Shown: positions 22,002 through 33,400, counted from the first letter of the stretch. The stretch: DNA of 64,000 bases from Adiantum capillus-veneris (GCA_014529385.2 CM043944.1:172796740-172860739); one strand, 5' to 3'. Notes: a model not told the origin generated them from the letters alone. Numbers and translations: made by a program.

Positions 22002-22600
22002 ATGGCTGACAAAGGTAAAGAGATTGAAATGAATGTTGATAGATTTGATTTTGCTAATGAAAGAGAAACTAATGATGCCTCTATGCTTGTAAACTATCAT
22101 GTTTCTAGGCTGCAACAAGCCCTGGGCAACCCATCCCTCCAAGGTGACGTGCTACAACAATTGTGCACCCATAATATTCTCCAAACTCCCCACCAAGAAG
22201 AGAGAGTACCTAGGAAGCCTCCTAGTGAGACTTCCAAAAGAGGACTCTCTTTGATAAGGGAAGAATAAGAGGATCCATATGAAGGGCTCAAAAATATACT
22301 ACTCGATGACGCATCTCCTTCCCGAAGGAGACCCGAGTTTCAACGGTAGAGACCTCACCAAAAGAACGAGAAAGAAGTGAGTCTCTACCACCTCAATAGA
22401 GATGGCTCTACGAAGATGGTGGGCAAAACGCTCTCCAACACCCCCAAAACGGAGAAGACCATTGCATACTTCTCTACACCATAATTCAAAGAGGGACAAG
22501 AGAAAACAAGAGAAGGAAAAGGTGAGAAAGAGGTCATCCTCTTCTCCATCTTCTTCATCATCTTCCTCTTCTGAAGAAAGTGATAGTGTAGACAAGGAGG
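22002..22600 (+). pseudogene. Element E gag, 5' part
   Basis: It opens with ATG at 22002 (MADKGKEIEMNVDRFDFANE), aligned with gag starts of A, B and C. A TAA near 22266-22268 ends the first frame; the Ser/Lys/Arg-rich region continues to 22600 in another frame, ending inside an acidic stretch (EESDSVDKE). Element F begins at the next base. The missing continuation is found at 31828 after F. Confidence 0.85.
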
Positions 22601-23861
22601 TGATGGTGGCTTTTCACAAGCCAAGTTCCCATACCCCTCTTCTCTCGTCCCCACCCCATGAAAACCCCCTCTTAGGGAGGGAGTGATAAAAGACATTGGA
22701 AAAAAGCAAGGAAAAAATAAAGTATGATTATGTAAATATATGAGAAAGGTAAAATAGGCCACCTCATGCCTGCGAGGCAGCCCATCCCCACCTTGCCTCC
22801 TTTTTCTTCACTGTTGCCCCGCTGTGTGTCCTTTTTCCTCTCCTCCACTCAAAAGGTCAACCCCTCTCTCTTCCCCTTGTCCTTTCTCCTTTCTCTCTCC
22901 CCTCAAGCTACCCCACCTCTCACCAATAATGCATTCTAGCTCACCAATAATGCACCCTAACTCACATGCAACTTACCCTATCTTCCAAAATAGTATACCC
23001 CACCCCCTCTTTCTCTCTCCTATCATATCCCATGACCCAAATACCCCCCTCTCTCTCTAAAGGGCACCATGTCTCTTGTCTTGTAGCTAAATAACCTCCC
23101 CCACACTCACACACACTCAGTTTCATTGAAAAAAGGTGCCCACAGACCCATCCCCACCCGGTGGTTACCTGATTTTTCTTGTGTTCACACACATCTGCAC
23201 ACAAATTCACCTTTGAACACACTCCCCTCTCTCCCCTCTTGTAATTACTTTATTCTCCATGTCACCTCTCACTTTTTTTTCATCAACCCATCTCTCTCTC
23301 TTAGTCTCTCTCTCATGAGACTGCTGTTCTAGCACATATACACACAGCCAGACAAGTGGGGCCCACAGTCACATGGCCTATGTAAATAATGATTTCTTCA
23401 TTTCTAAATTCTAGAATTTCTCCCCCCTCCTCCCCTATATAAAGAGGGGTCACCATCACGCTAAACATACACACAACATCACCAAAGAGTACACTATGCA
23501 CTGTGTGTGCCTAGTGCACACACACACACCCACACCATCACCATCACCGCAATCACCATGCTTGTCTTGAGCATGACCTCTACACCCTTGGGCTATGGAA
23601 GATGAAGGTCAACTAAATGAAGGATGATGGCCATAAACCTCTTGCGAGTCCCATCAACTCCCACCTATCCGCCATGTGCTCTACCACTCTCTCCCTTCTC
23701 AATCCCCTACCCTATGCTCCCCATTTCATCGCCTTATTCTCTAAATAAAGCTTGAGGTTTTGTGAGTATGTTTTCTTGCAATGTTTTGCCCATGTGAGGT
23801 GTGTGGATTTGCTATCCTTTTGTGGTGCCTAAGTACTAAGCCGCTATACCCCCTCCCTCAC

Positions 23862-23912
<51 letters not shown>

Positions 23913-24113
23913 CCCTTTCCTCTTCATCATTACTCCCAAGCATCCATCTCTCTTGGATGAAAAATTTGTTATGGTGGTGTGTTGTTTGCGTCCTAGCCGC
24001 TGAAGCTAGGTGGTGCCCCCTGTTTGCTTTACCATGACAGGCTCGAGGCGCGCCATTCGGTCCCCGGTGTTTGAGAGGCCATCGGGGGTTCGGGGTTCGC
24101 TTTGCTCCCATCA
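22601..24113 (+). repeat. Element F 5' LTR (1513 bp)
   Basis: Very similar to 30254-31827 throughout. It lacks a segment of roughly 60 bp near 23800 that the 3' LTR has at about 31456-31515; that segment is bounded by gtgtggaatcgcca and gtgcggattcgcca. It holds a (CT)n run at 23866-23909. Confidence 0.93.
23436..23443 (+). promoter_or_regulatory. putative TATA box in element F 5' LTR
   Basis: TATATAAA within cctcccctatataaagaggg. The same box is at 31091-31098 in the 3' LTR. A possible poly(A) signal, AATAAA, lies about 300 bp downstream near 23743. Their order fits a U3-R-U5 arrangement. Confidence 0.65.
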
Positions 24114-24115
24114 TT

Positions 24116-24133
24116 TGGTGCCCCCACTGAGGA
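24116..24133 (+). other. candidate primer binding site of element F, tRNA not identified
   Basis: TGGTGCCCCCACTGAGGA begins two bases after the 5' LTR. It implies a tRNA ending GGGGGCACCA. It is not the initiator Met site used by the chromoviruses here, and I cannot name the tRNA. Confidence 0.5.
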
Positions 24134-24186
24134 TCTTTTCATGAAACCCTTCAGTTTACAAGACTGAAACCCCTAAACTATTGTGA

Positions 24187-24652
24187 ATGGATGAATGGCT
24201 AGCAGGATTTGCTAATTGGACGACAGAAGAAGAAGAGCTCCAAGCACAACTAGACGAACTTCGCATCTCCATCGAAGCTCGAGTGCCAGGCGTAACGGTA
24301 ATCGATTTGCAGTGGGAGAGTCAACTAACACGCCAAACCCAGTGGATATACATAGGCCAAGTGCCAAGAAGAAGAAGGAGAAGGTCGAAACCATGTCCGC
24401 AACCTACAACCAACCCACAACAACAAAATGGAAGGAGCTCTGCACAATAGAGAATCAACACTGTTCTACTTTGAGAATCGGGTAACTCAAGTCACCGAGG
24501 TAATTATCACAGTCAGTTTTCAAGTCGCACCTGATGCTGCAGCACAGATAACGGAATCATTGGCTCACACTCTCACTAGAGAAACTAGGGATCTACTGAG
24601 TTTGTTTCAGGAAAGAACTCCACCCTCTCCCACAAGCTTGGACAGTGACTAA
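24187..24652 (+). pseudogene. leader ORF(s) upstream of gag in element F, unknown product
   Basis: Two overlapping frames. 24187-24450 encodes 87 residues starting MDEWLAGFANWTTEEEELQ, acidic first and Arg-rich later. 24428-24652 encodes 74 residues starting MEGALHNRESTLFYF in another frame. They may be one protein split by a frameshift or two short products. Neither matches a gag domain. Some Tat-lineage elements (the Ogre group) carry an extra ORF between primer site and gag; this one has that position but is much shorter. Unproven. Confidence 0.4.
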
Positions 24653-24971
24653 GCACCTCTAAGCTTCACATGAATCAGTGAAACCTACCTCAAGACAGAT
24701 CACACATACCAACACGTGTACGCTCAATCAAGGTAATACTGGACTTGCAGGCTCACTACCAACACGTCATTGACACAATGTTGGGTGGGGAGCGGTTTTT
24801 TGAGGTTCTGGCATCAGATCAGCCATTTGTCTTACCTTTGGTACAAGGCAATGTACCGTTTGAAGTTTTAATCTATGTCCTAGTATAAGAGGGTATACAC
24901 GCCTCCTTGTAAAGAAGAAAAAAACTTTTGCAAGTTAAGCAGTGTGTCTTTCTAGCTCTCTCTCAGTAATC
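24653..24971 (+). other. element F untranslated leader before gag
   Basis: No open frame of note. The frame of gag is open upstream to 24942, but that codon is GTG; the first ATG is at 24972. Confidence 0.55.
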
Positions 24972-26330
24972 ATGGAAAGTGTAGCATTTCCAACATTTAA
25001 AGGAAAGAAGGGGGAGGATTTGGTAACAGACTTCCTAGATGACTTTGAAGTAGCATGTGTAGTGAGCAACAAAAATACGGATGAATCCCGGGTTAGAATC
25101 TTTAAGCATATCATGAAGCTAGAAGCTAGATCATGGTACAATGCACTTCCACAAGCAACCAAGGATGACTGGGAACCCTTAAAAACCGCTTTTAAGAGGC
25201 GCTTTGGGGGAGGTACCACTTCAGAAAAGTTGTGGGACAAGTTGAGAGACTTGAAGCAGGAGGGTCTTTTAGAATATGCCACCTATGAGTCCAAATTTGT
25301 GGATTTGTGGGAACGGTGGGTTGAGTCACTGGCAAGGGGGGAAGCCGCACCCGATTTCCTAAAAAAAGATCGGTTCATGCATGGCTTATGGCCGCTTCTC
25401 AAGGAGAAGGTGAAAGGTAGATTCCCGGCTACGTACGAGTTAGCCGTTGAGATTGCTCGCCTTAAGGACAAGAAGCTGCGAATGAAAGCCAAAGAAACCA
25501 AGTCAACAGAAGCAGGAACATCGCGTCAACTAGCAACTACGACAACCACCATACCACCACCACCGGCTCTTGGGGTAAGAGATGACCAACAAGATATGTT
25601 GGCCCATATTACTGACCAACTGCAGAATTTGTCTGTCCACTTAATACAGCAAGGGAGGAGTCAAGAAAGAGATCAAGACCCTGGAAGAGCACGACGACAA
25701 AACAGGGAGTATGATTGCTACAACTGCGGAGAAGACGGTCACGATATGTACTACTGTCCCAAACCACAACAAAACTATAATAGAGGAGGTAGGAGGAACC
25801 AATTATCACCCCCTAGAGAAAGAACACCCCCACCCCGAGCACCACCCCCACCAACACAAATTCTACGACCACCCCAGACACCACTACAAGCATCCATTCC
25901 ACCTCTTCCACCAGCCCCACCACCTGATCGCCCTGTAAACATCATAAGGCTAGAAGAGAAAGGAAAAGCCGTAGTAGTGGATCCACCCAGAGCAAAGGAG
26001 AGGGACAAGGGTAAAGAGAAGGTAACCTTTTTAGAACCACTTGAGGCCATGACTGTGAAAAGAGCTAGGAGGGAGAAAGCTACACAATCAGATGATGAGA
26101 GAAGCATGAGAGGAGAAACTAGCAAGAGGCCATCCAGGCCACGATGGAAATTGGGCATCACCGACTTCCAGCTAGGGGAAAGTTCTAAGCCCTATGATCT
26201 AACATTGGATGTGGCAGAGCAAGGACCGAAGATAACATGGCCACATCTGCTACATCTTGTACCTAAAGTAAGGCGACAATGGTCTAAAATGGTAAGTACA
26301 AGACGCTCCAAAACAAAGGTAGCCGGAGCA
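24972..26330 (+). pseudogene. Element F gag with zinc knuckle
   Basis: Starts at ATG 24972 (MESVAFPTFKGKKGEDLV). The retrotransposon gag domain covers about residues 1-170, with ARSWYNALP, FKRRFGG and a Trp-rich helix (DLWERWVESL). A CX2CX4HX4C knuckle, CYNCGEDGHDMYYC, starts near residue 249 (25716). A long Pro-rich stretch and a Lys/Glu-rich stretch follow. Gag packages element RNA in particles. The frame runs unbroken into protease and RT, to a stop at 27546. This part of the protein has no break. Confidence 0.85.
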
Positions 26331-26880
26331 ATTTCAGGTTGCAACATGGACGACATCCTTCCAATTGTTGACGTAAACATAAAAGGAAAGAGGGTTGGAA
26401 ACACCTACATTGATGGAGGTGCACAAATCTGTGTAATGAGCGAAGCTATGATGCTTCAATTAGGGCTCGAGGTTGACAGGCCTTCTCCATGCAAGGCAAA
26501 GATGGCAAACAACGCAAAAGTAAAGTGTGTGGGTGTGGTAAGTGCCATGAAAATAAAAGCTTTCAACACTAAGGTAGAGGTAGATGTTTTTGTAATGCCT
26601 ACTAAGGGGGAGGGCTATCCACTAATTTTGAGAAGGCCATGGTTGATGGCCATGAAGGCAAAACACGACTGGGGTACTGGCCTTCTACGCATGACCCGTA
26701 AGAAAGGGGAGACAATCTACTACGACATGAGGATTGGCAAGCAGAAGCAAATGAATTTGGAAACATCGGCAGATGAAACCACTAGCGAATCTTCCAGTTC
26801 TGAGGAGGAGACCACATCCACTGACGAAAGTGACAGTTCCATTGATGTGATGGGTATCATTATGAAGGATCCTCAAAGGG
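26331..26880 (+). pseudogene. Element F aspartic protease
   Basis: A protease-like fold signature, TYIDGGAQICVMSEAMM, starts near residue 479, with DGGA in place of DSGA or DTGA. A hydrophobic VVSAMKIKAF and a downstream LILRRPWLMAM match the usual flap and LxxxWL region of retroviral-type proteases. It is in frame with gag and RT, so it would be released from a single polyprotein. Whether the Gly at the second active-site position allows activity is unknown. Confidence 0.7.
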
Positions 26881-27914
26881 TAAGCAAAACTGGTGATCCA
26901 TCACCAAAAGGGAAACCCAATGAAGAGGAGAGCAAATCACCTGGCCTAGGAGGAAGTAGGTTGAAGGGTATGTTGTCTACGGAATTAACACTTGAGGAGA
27001 AAGATAGTTTTTTGCAAATGTTGATGGGATTTCCTAACATGTTCATTGACAACTATGAAAGAATCACAGGCATTACAGTGGTTGAACATCATATTAAGCT
27101 GAAGGAAGGGGTAAAACCAGTTGTGCAAAAGCTACGACGACTGGGGGTCATACAAGAAAAGGCACTCTTGGCCGAGGTAAGGAAACTGCTAGAGGCGGGA
27201 TTCATCTATCCTGTAGAAAACTCAGAATGGATGTCACCCGTAGTGGTGACTCCTAAAAAGAATGGTAAGTGGAGGGTATGTGTTGACTACAAACCACTAA
27301 ATGCAGCTACAAAGAGAGACCACTTTCCTCTCCCTTTCTTGGATGAAATTCTGAATGAAGTAGCGGGTTTTGAATGCTATACCATTTGTGATGGTTATTC
27401 AGGATACTTTCAAATATGCATAGCCTTGGAAGATCAGCTAAAAATCACTTTTATCACGCCATGTGGTTGTTTTGCATACAGGGTTATGCCATTTGGTCTC
27501 ACAAATGCACCTGCCACATTCCAAAGATATGTCACATATGTTTTTTAACCGTTCTTTGGAACATCCATAAGAGTGTTCATTGATGATTTTTGTATATATA
27601 GCTCCCATATTTCACATTTAGAAAAGGTAACTGAAGGTTTGGCCAGGTTGCAGAGCCTAGCCGGGCAATTAAATGTGGATAAATGCCACATTGGGGAGAG
27701 TAAAGTCATTCTACTAGGCCATGAAATTTCAGCAAAAGATATCAACGCCGACCCAAGTAAGGTGTCCGCACTGATAGCCCTACCTTCACCAACGACCGCA
27801 CGTCAACTGGTCTCTTTTCTACAGAAGGTGAGGTACTTAAGTAGATTCATACATCTACTATCACAACTTGTTCTACCACTGCAACAACTCACTCAAAGAT
27901 CAACTTTCACTTAG
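26881..27914 (+). pseudogene. Element F reverse transcriptase
   Basis: After an acidic linker comes HHIKLKEGVKPV, then the RT palm: SPVVVTPKKNGKWRVCVDY, ICDGYSGYFQI with the first catalytic Asp, [14 protein letters not shown], and the box FIDD at 27576-27587 with both Asp kept. TAA at 27546-27548 cuts the protein just before FIDD. Frame and homology continue to a TAG at 27912-27914, in a position usually Trp. All pieces share one reading frame. Confidence 0.88.
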
Positions 27915-28412
27915 GACGAGGAAAGCGAACATCACTACAACAAGGTAAAGGAGGTCTTAGCCACTCTGCCAACTATCTCACCACCTAAGTGGGATGAAAA
28001 ATTCTATGTCACCTCAAGTGTTGGTGATGAATCATTGGGGGCTGTGCTACTCCAAAAGGATACAACGACATCTTTCATGAGGCCAATCTACTTCTCTAGT
28101 CGAATGATGACAGCAGGAGAGAAAGGTTTCACCCATGTGGAACACTTAGTCCTAGATCTTAGATTTGCAACTACAAAGTTTAGGTCATATTTGCTGCCTA
28201 AGCAATTTGTGATTCTAACCACGGATGAAATATTTCCCTATGTTGTACAACACATGGATGTGTCTGCTAGAATTACTAAATGGCTAGTTCGTCTGCAAGA
28301 GTTTGACTACACGGTACAGGTAGAAAGCACGACAAGGGCAAGTTTGGGGGGACTCATGACCTACCAAGTCTTTGAAGGGAAGGAGAAGCAATCTAAGGGA
28401 GGAGAAGTCTGA
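27915..28412 (+). pseudogene. Element F first RNase H (degenerate)
   Basis: Follows RT in the same frame: KFYVTSSVGDESLGAVLLQ, PIYFSSRMM, THVEHLVLDL, VILTTDE. The Glu and second Asp expected for RNase H are visible (HVEH, TTDE), but the first Asp at the start of the fold is not (YVTSS). Loss of that residue in the first RNase H is a known trait of Tat elements that carry a second RNase H. TGA at 28410-28412 ends the segment. Confidence 0.75.
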
Positions 28413-28850
28413 TTACCTCCAGTACCACCGATGGTAGAAGGAGCATACTCTCTCTACTTTGATGGAGCCTACAAGCGAGCGTCTGACAAAGCAGCTGCAG
28501 GCGTAGTGGTCTTTGATGACAAAGGGACAAAGGTATTTTCGTTGGGCCAATTGTTAGATTCACATTCTAACAATGAAGTTGAGTATGCAAGACTAACCAA
28601 GGGTCTACAATGGTGCGTCTCACAAGGTGTACAACGCCTTAATGTATTTGGGGATGCTCTACTTCTGGTAAGGCAAGTAAATGGAGCATGGACATGCAAG
28701 AATCCTAGTTTAAGGACTCACTTAAGTGGTGTAAAAACCTTGTTGGGTAAGTTTGAAGAAGTTCAAATACACCATATCCCAAGGGCTCAAAACCAAGAAG
28801 CAGATGCCCTAGCAAGTGAAAGACTACAGGAAGTGGTGGTTGGAGCAATA
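28413..28850 (+). pseudogene. Element F second RNase H (archaeal-like type)
   Basis: This frame starts YSLYFDGAYKR with the first acidic residue, then NNEVEYARL (Glu), FGDALLLV (Asp) and QNQEADALAS (Asp). The four-acid DEDD set of the additional RNase H of Tat elements is therefore complete. It precedes integrase, where this domain usually sits in the Tat lineage, and would degrade the RNA strand after copying. The same domain in worse condition is in Tat2 at about 530-840. Confidence 0.85.
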
Positions 28851-30230
28851 AAGCTAAAGCCCCTTCTATTTCAAGGCAGTGATGCCTTGCCTGACATCAT
28901 GCATTTTTTGGAAACAGGAGAATGCCCATCAGAGTTAACAAAGGGACAGAAGCAATGGCTGACGCGGAAGGCCACAAGGTATCGACTCATCAATGATGGT
29001 TTGTACTGTAAGGGTAAGGACCAAATACTCAGGAAGGTCCCTCTCTCTCAGGAAATTACGGGAGTAATTGCTAGCTGTCACAACGGGGTTTGTGGTGGTC
29101 ACTTTGCCGTAGACATAACAAGTAGGAAAATCTTGCAAGCAGGCTTCATATGGCCTAGCCTCAACCGTGATGTACACCACTGGTGAAAAACATGTAAGTT
29201 GTGTCAAAAGGCCGGCACTAGATCACTTATGCCTGAACCACAGACACCTATTCTCTCATATGGACCATTTGAAAAATGGGGTATCGACGCCATTGGGCCA
29301 TTACCTAGGGCCAACTCAAGAAAATTCTACATTATCATGGGGGTCGACTACATGACTAGATGGGCAGAGGCTACAGCCACCACTAGAATCACAACAGTAG
29401 AGGTAGCTAAATTTATCTACGAGCACATATGTTGTAGGTTTGGCACACCTTTAGAGATCATCTCTGATAGAGGGCCAGGTTTCAGAGCAGACTTGGTAGG
29501 CAAATTAATGCAGAAACTGGGCATTACAAAGAGGCACTCTTCACCATATTACCCTCAATGTAATGGCCTAGTTGAAAAGGTAAATGGAATGGTTTCTAAA
29601 ATTATTACCAAGCAGGTAAACAATCATCCTAGAGACTGGGATAAGTATCTACTACCAGCTTTATGGGCCTACATAACTTCATTTCGTACATCCTTGGGAT
29701 TCACACTGTATCATCTAGTATTTGGTAAGGAAGCAATCTTGCCCATTGAAGTGCAACTACAAAGTCTCAGAGTAATGGCAAGCAAACTTCAACAACCCAA
29801 CATGCATTTGAGAGATCACATCATCAACTTGGAAAGACTGCAGCTGGACAGAGAAGAAGCAATAAATTATTATGCAGCACAAGCAGAGCATAGACGGCTT
29901 AGCTTTAACGAGCATCTCCGGAAAAAAGAATTGAAGAAAGGAATGTTGGTGCTCCGCTACGACAATCGCTTCGACACGCGCAAGGATAAGAAACTCCTGG
30001 TCCGATGGGAAGGCCCTTTCATCATTAGGAAAAAAGTATGCCAATGGAAGCTACCAGCTTATGGAGGCTGATGGAAAACTTCATAAAACCAGGGTAAATG
30101 GTTGGCGACTTAAACCTTATTTTCTTCGATTTGACCAAGCTCCACCAATTGACATTCCAGATGAGGACACACCATCAGCCGCTACCTCCGATGATAATGA
30201 TCAAACAGATGAGCTAGAGACATGAATGCC
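28851..30230 (+). pseudogene. Element F integrase
   Basis: A linker (FLETGECPSELTKGQKQWL) leads to an HHCC zinc finger (CHNGVCGGHF … HHW then CKLCQ), split by TGA at 29184-29186. The catalytic core has Asp in MGVDYMTRW, Asp in ISDRGPGF and Glu in GLVEKVNG, with the canonical 35-residue gap between the last two. The tail has LRYDNRFDTRKDK and RWEGPFII. A frameshift near 30030 precedes the last 60 codons, which run to a TGA after DELET. There is no chromodomain. Confidence 0.88.
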
Positions 30231-30235
30231 TCTAG

Positions 30236-30253
30236 CCAAAAGGGGAGGGCTAA
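30236..30253 (+). other. Element F polypurine tract
   Basis: A purine-rich run containing aaaaggggagggctaa ends at the 3' LTR start. It matches the tract of Tat2 at 2241-2258. Confidence 0.75.
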
Positions 30254-31571
30254 TGATGGGGGCTTTTCACAAGACAAGCTCCCATACCCCTCTTTTCTCG
30301 TCCCCACCCCATGAAAACCCCCTCTTAAGGAGGGAGTGATAAAAGGCATTGAAAAAAAGTAAGGAAAAAATAAAGTATGATTATGTAAATATATGAGAAA
30401 GGTAAAATAGGCCACCTCATGCCTGCGGGGCAGCCCATCCCCACCTTGCCTCCTTTTTCTTCACTGTTGCCCCGCCGTGTGTCCCTTTTCCTCTCCTCCA
30501 CTCAAAAGGTCAACCCCTCTCTCTTCTCCCTGTCCTTTCTCCTTTATCTCTCCCCTCAAGCTACCCCACCTCTCACCAATAATGCATTCTAACTCACCAA
30601 TAATGCACCCTAACTCACATGCAACTTACCCTATCTTCCAAAATAGTATACCCCACCCCCCCTTTCTCTCTCCTATCATATCCCATGACCCAAATACCCC
30701 CCTCTCTCTCTCTAAAGGGCGCCATGTCTCTTGTCTTGTAGCTAAATAACCTCCCCCACACTCACACACACTCAGTTTCATTGAGAAAAGGTGCCCACAG
30801 ACCCATCCCCACCCGGTGGTTACCTGATTTTTCTTGTGTTCACACACATTTGCACACAGATTCACCTCTAAACACACTCCCCTCTCTCCCCTCTTGTAAT
30901 TACTTTATTCTCCATGTCACCTCTCACTTTTTTTTCATCAACCCATCTCTCTCTCTTAGTCTCTCTCTCATGAGACTGCTGTTCTAGCACATATACACAC
31001 AGCCAGACAAGTGGGGCCCACAGTCACATGGCCTATGTAAATAATGATTTCTTCATTTCTAAATTCTAGAATTTCTCCCCCCTCCTCCCCTATATAAAGA
31101 GGGGTCACCATCACACTAAACATACACACAACATCACCAAAGAGAACACTATGCACTGTGTGTGCCTAGTGCACACACACACACACACACACCCACACAC
31201 CGCAATCACCATGCTCGTCTTGAGCATGACCTCTACACCCTTGGGCTATGGAAGATGAAGGGAAACTAAATGAAGGATGATGGCCATAACCCTCGTGCGA
31301 GTCTTCGCCATCAACTCCCACCTATCCGCCATGTGCTCTACCACTCTCTCCCTTGTCATTCCCCTACCCTATGCTCCCCATTTCATCGCCTTGTTCTCTA
31401 AATAAAGCTTGAGGTTTTGTGAGTATGTTTTCTTGCAATGTTTTGCCCATGTGAGGTGTGTGGAATCGCCACCTAGTCTTGTGTTTGGAGTGAGCTTGTG
31501 TATGTGTGAAGGGTGTGCGGATTCGCCATCCTTTTGTGGTGCCTAAGTACTAAGCCGCTATACCCCCTCCC

Positions 31572-31613
<42 letters not shown>

Positions 31614-31827
31614 ACTTGATCTCATTCCCTTTCCTCTTTATCATTACTCTCAAGCATCCATCTCTCTTGGATGAAAACTTTGTTATGGTGGTGTGTTGTT
31701 TGCATCCTAACCGCTGAAGCTAGGTGGTGCCCCCTGTTTGCTTTACCATGACAGGCTCGAGGCGCGCCATTCGGTCCCTGGTGTTTTAGAGGCCATCGGG
31801 GGTTCGGGGTTTGCTTTGCTCCCGTCA
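30254..31827 (+). repeat. Element F 3' LTR (1574 bp)
   Basis: Begins TGATGGGGGCTTTTCAC and ends CCCGTCA. It is the undeleted partner of the 5' LTR. It carries a TATA box at 31091-31098 and CT and CA microsatellites whose lengths differ from the 5' copy. Confidence 0.93.
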
Positions 31828-33400
31828 GAGGAACAAGGGAAGAAAAAGGCAAGAAAGAGCTCACCCTCTTCTCCATCTTCATACTCTTCCTCTTTTGAAG
31901 AAAGTGATGGTGCAGCTCTTGAACCACCTAAAAGAAGAGGCCATAGGAAATTCTATGCACCCTGGAAGAGGTCATCCAAGCTAAAAAAAGTTCAAAGAGG
32001 GAGGAAAGAACATCTCTTTCCTTACCTATGATGGCACTTTTGGTGCTACGGACAAAGTCTTGGCCTTTATCCAACAATTTGATGCGGGGTTTGGAGATGA
32101 GGGCTTCACGGAGTCCTCTAAGCTACACCATGTAGCTATGCATTTTCAAAAATCTGCCAGGCAATGGTGGTCTAGACTACAAGCAAACAATGAAGCTCCA
32201 TGAACGTGGAAAGTTTTAAGAGCTTCCATCATGAAGCAGTTTTTGGCTACCGATGCCAAAGACAAAGTACTCACCGAATGGCGAAGCTTGACGCTCTCTC
32301 CCTACGAATCTATTCACAAATATGTAGACAAGTTTTGGATTTTACATCTCAAAGCCACTGTCTTCAAAAAGATGGATTTTGGAGAGCAAAAACAACAATT
32401 TTGTGTGGGTTTAACTAAGGATATGGTGGAGTATGTTAACTCCCAAAGGCCACTCACCATATTTGTGGTCATACACCATACCATGGTGGCTTCACAAATC
32501 AGTTTCCAACAAGGGTCTAAGAGAAATCTTAAGCCCATAGAAAACAAGGACTGTAACGAGCCTAAGGGGAAGGACAATGTCCAAAAGTCTCCTAAAGGCA
32601 ACCCCAACAACAACAAAGCTAAGGAGAATGGGAGTCTATAAAGGCAAAAGTAAACTCTCTCCTGAAGAGCTAGAGTGTTATAAAAAAGATAACTATTTTT
32701 TCAAGCGCGGGGAGCAAGGGCATGCCTATCGTGCTTGCCCCCATAAGAATACACGTAATGAACCTCCTAGAGCTACCTTGGTCAAAATTCAAGAAGAGGA
32801 TGCTCATCACAAAGGATCTCCTCTACGCCATGCTTGGGGAAAGGTAAGAGAACATGATTCTTTTATTCTCTTTGATCCTGGTTCTACTCACAATTTCATA
32901 TCCAAAGATTTGGCCACCAAGCTAGGCATCCAGGCCTATGAGATGGGAGATGTCCTACTTGCCAATGATGGTGCTTTCAAGGGGCAAGAAGACTCAATCA
33001 CTCCCTTAATTGGGAAATTGAGGCTCCATGTCCAAATCTATGTGGACAAGGAGGATTTCTTTATCTCTCCTCTCAAGCACGAGGATGTATTCCTAGGGGC
33101 ACCATTGTTTGATTGCATATCTGCCAATGTTAAATTCCCTGAAAGGAAAATCTACTTTAGTTTTAGGAAAAAAGATATGTACATAAATGCTAATGAGTTG
33201 GTTAGTACCATACCTCTTGTACGTAAGCAAGATTTCAATAAGTCAATAAAGAGCTCTATTTCAGTGTACATGATTTTTGTTAAAGATTCTCAAAATGAAC
33301 CTACTGCTTTAGCAAAAGAAAATATAAATAATCAAAAGGAATTAGAGTTATCCAATTTACTCAAGGGGTTTCAAGATATTTTTTTTTAATGATATCCCTT
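31828..33400 (+). pseudogene. Element E gag, 3' part, and protease
   Basis: Continues the split gag: a basic Ser-rich stretch (KKKARKSSPSS), the gag domain (FIQQFDAGFGDEG, SARQWW, SIHKYVDKFW), then a knuckle that has lost two Cys (FFKRGEQGHAYRAC). The protease signature FILFDPGSTHNFIS is at about 32865-32905. Frameshifts lie near 32010 and 32630 and at a T run near 33380; a TGA replaces a codon near 32202. The knuckle damage and frameshifts make the product non-functional. Confidence 0.82.

Larger units (their letters stand above)
22601..31827 (+). mobile_element. Element F: Tat-lineage Ty3/gypsy retrotransposon nested in element E gag
   Basis: LTRs at 22601-24113 and 30254-31827 begin TGATGG and end TCA. 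GAGG lies on both sides (22597-22600 and 31828-31831), and the element E gag frame resumes across it. The internal region carries a leader with short ORFs, gag, zinc knuckle, protease, RT, RNase H, a second RNase H and integrase, in a single reading frame broken by four stops and one late frameshift. The second RNase H before integrase marks the Tat lineage. There is no chromodomain. Confidence 0.93.

Noticed and set aside
24942-24971. Gag start of element F at 24942
   Set aside because: The codon there is GTG. The first ATG in frame is at 24972 and begins the conserved gag domain.
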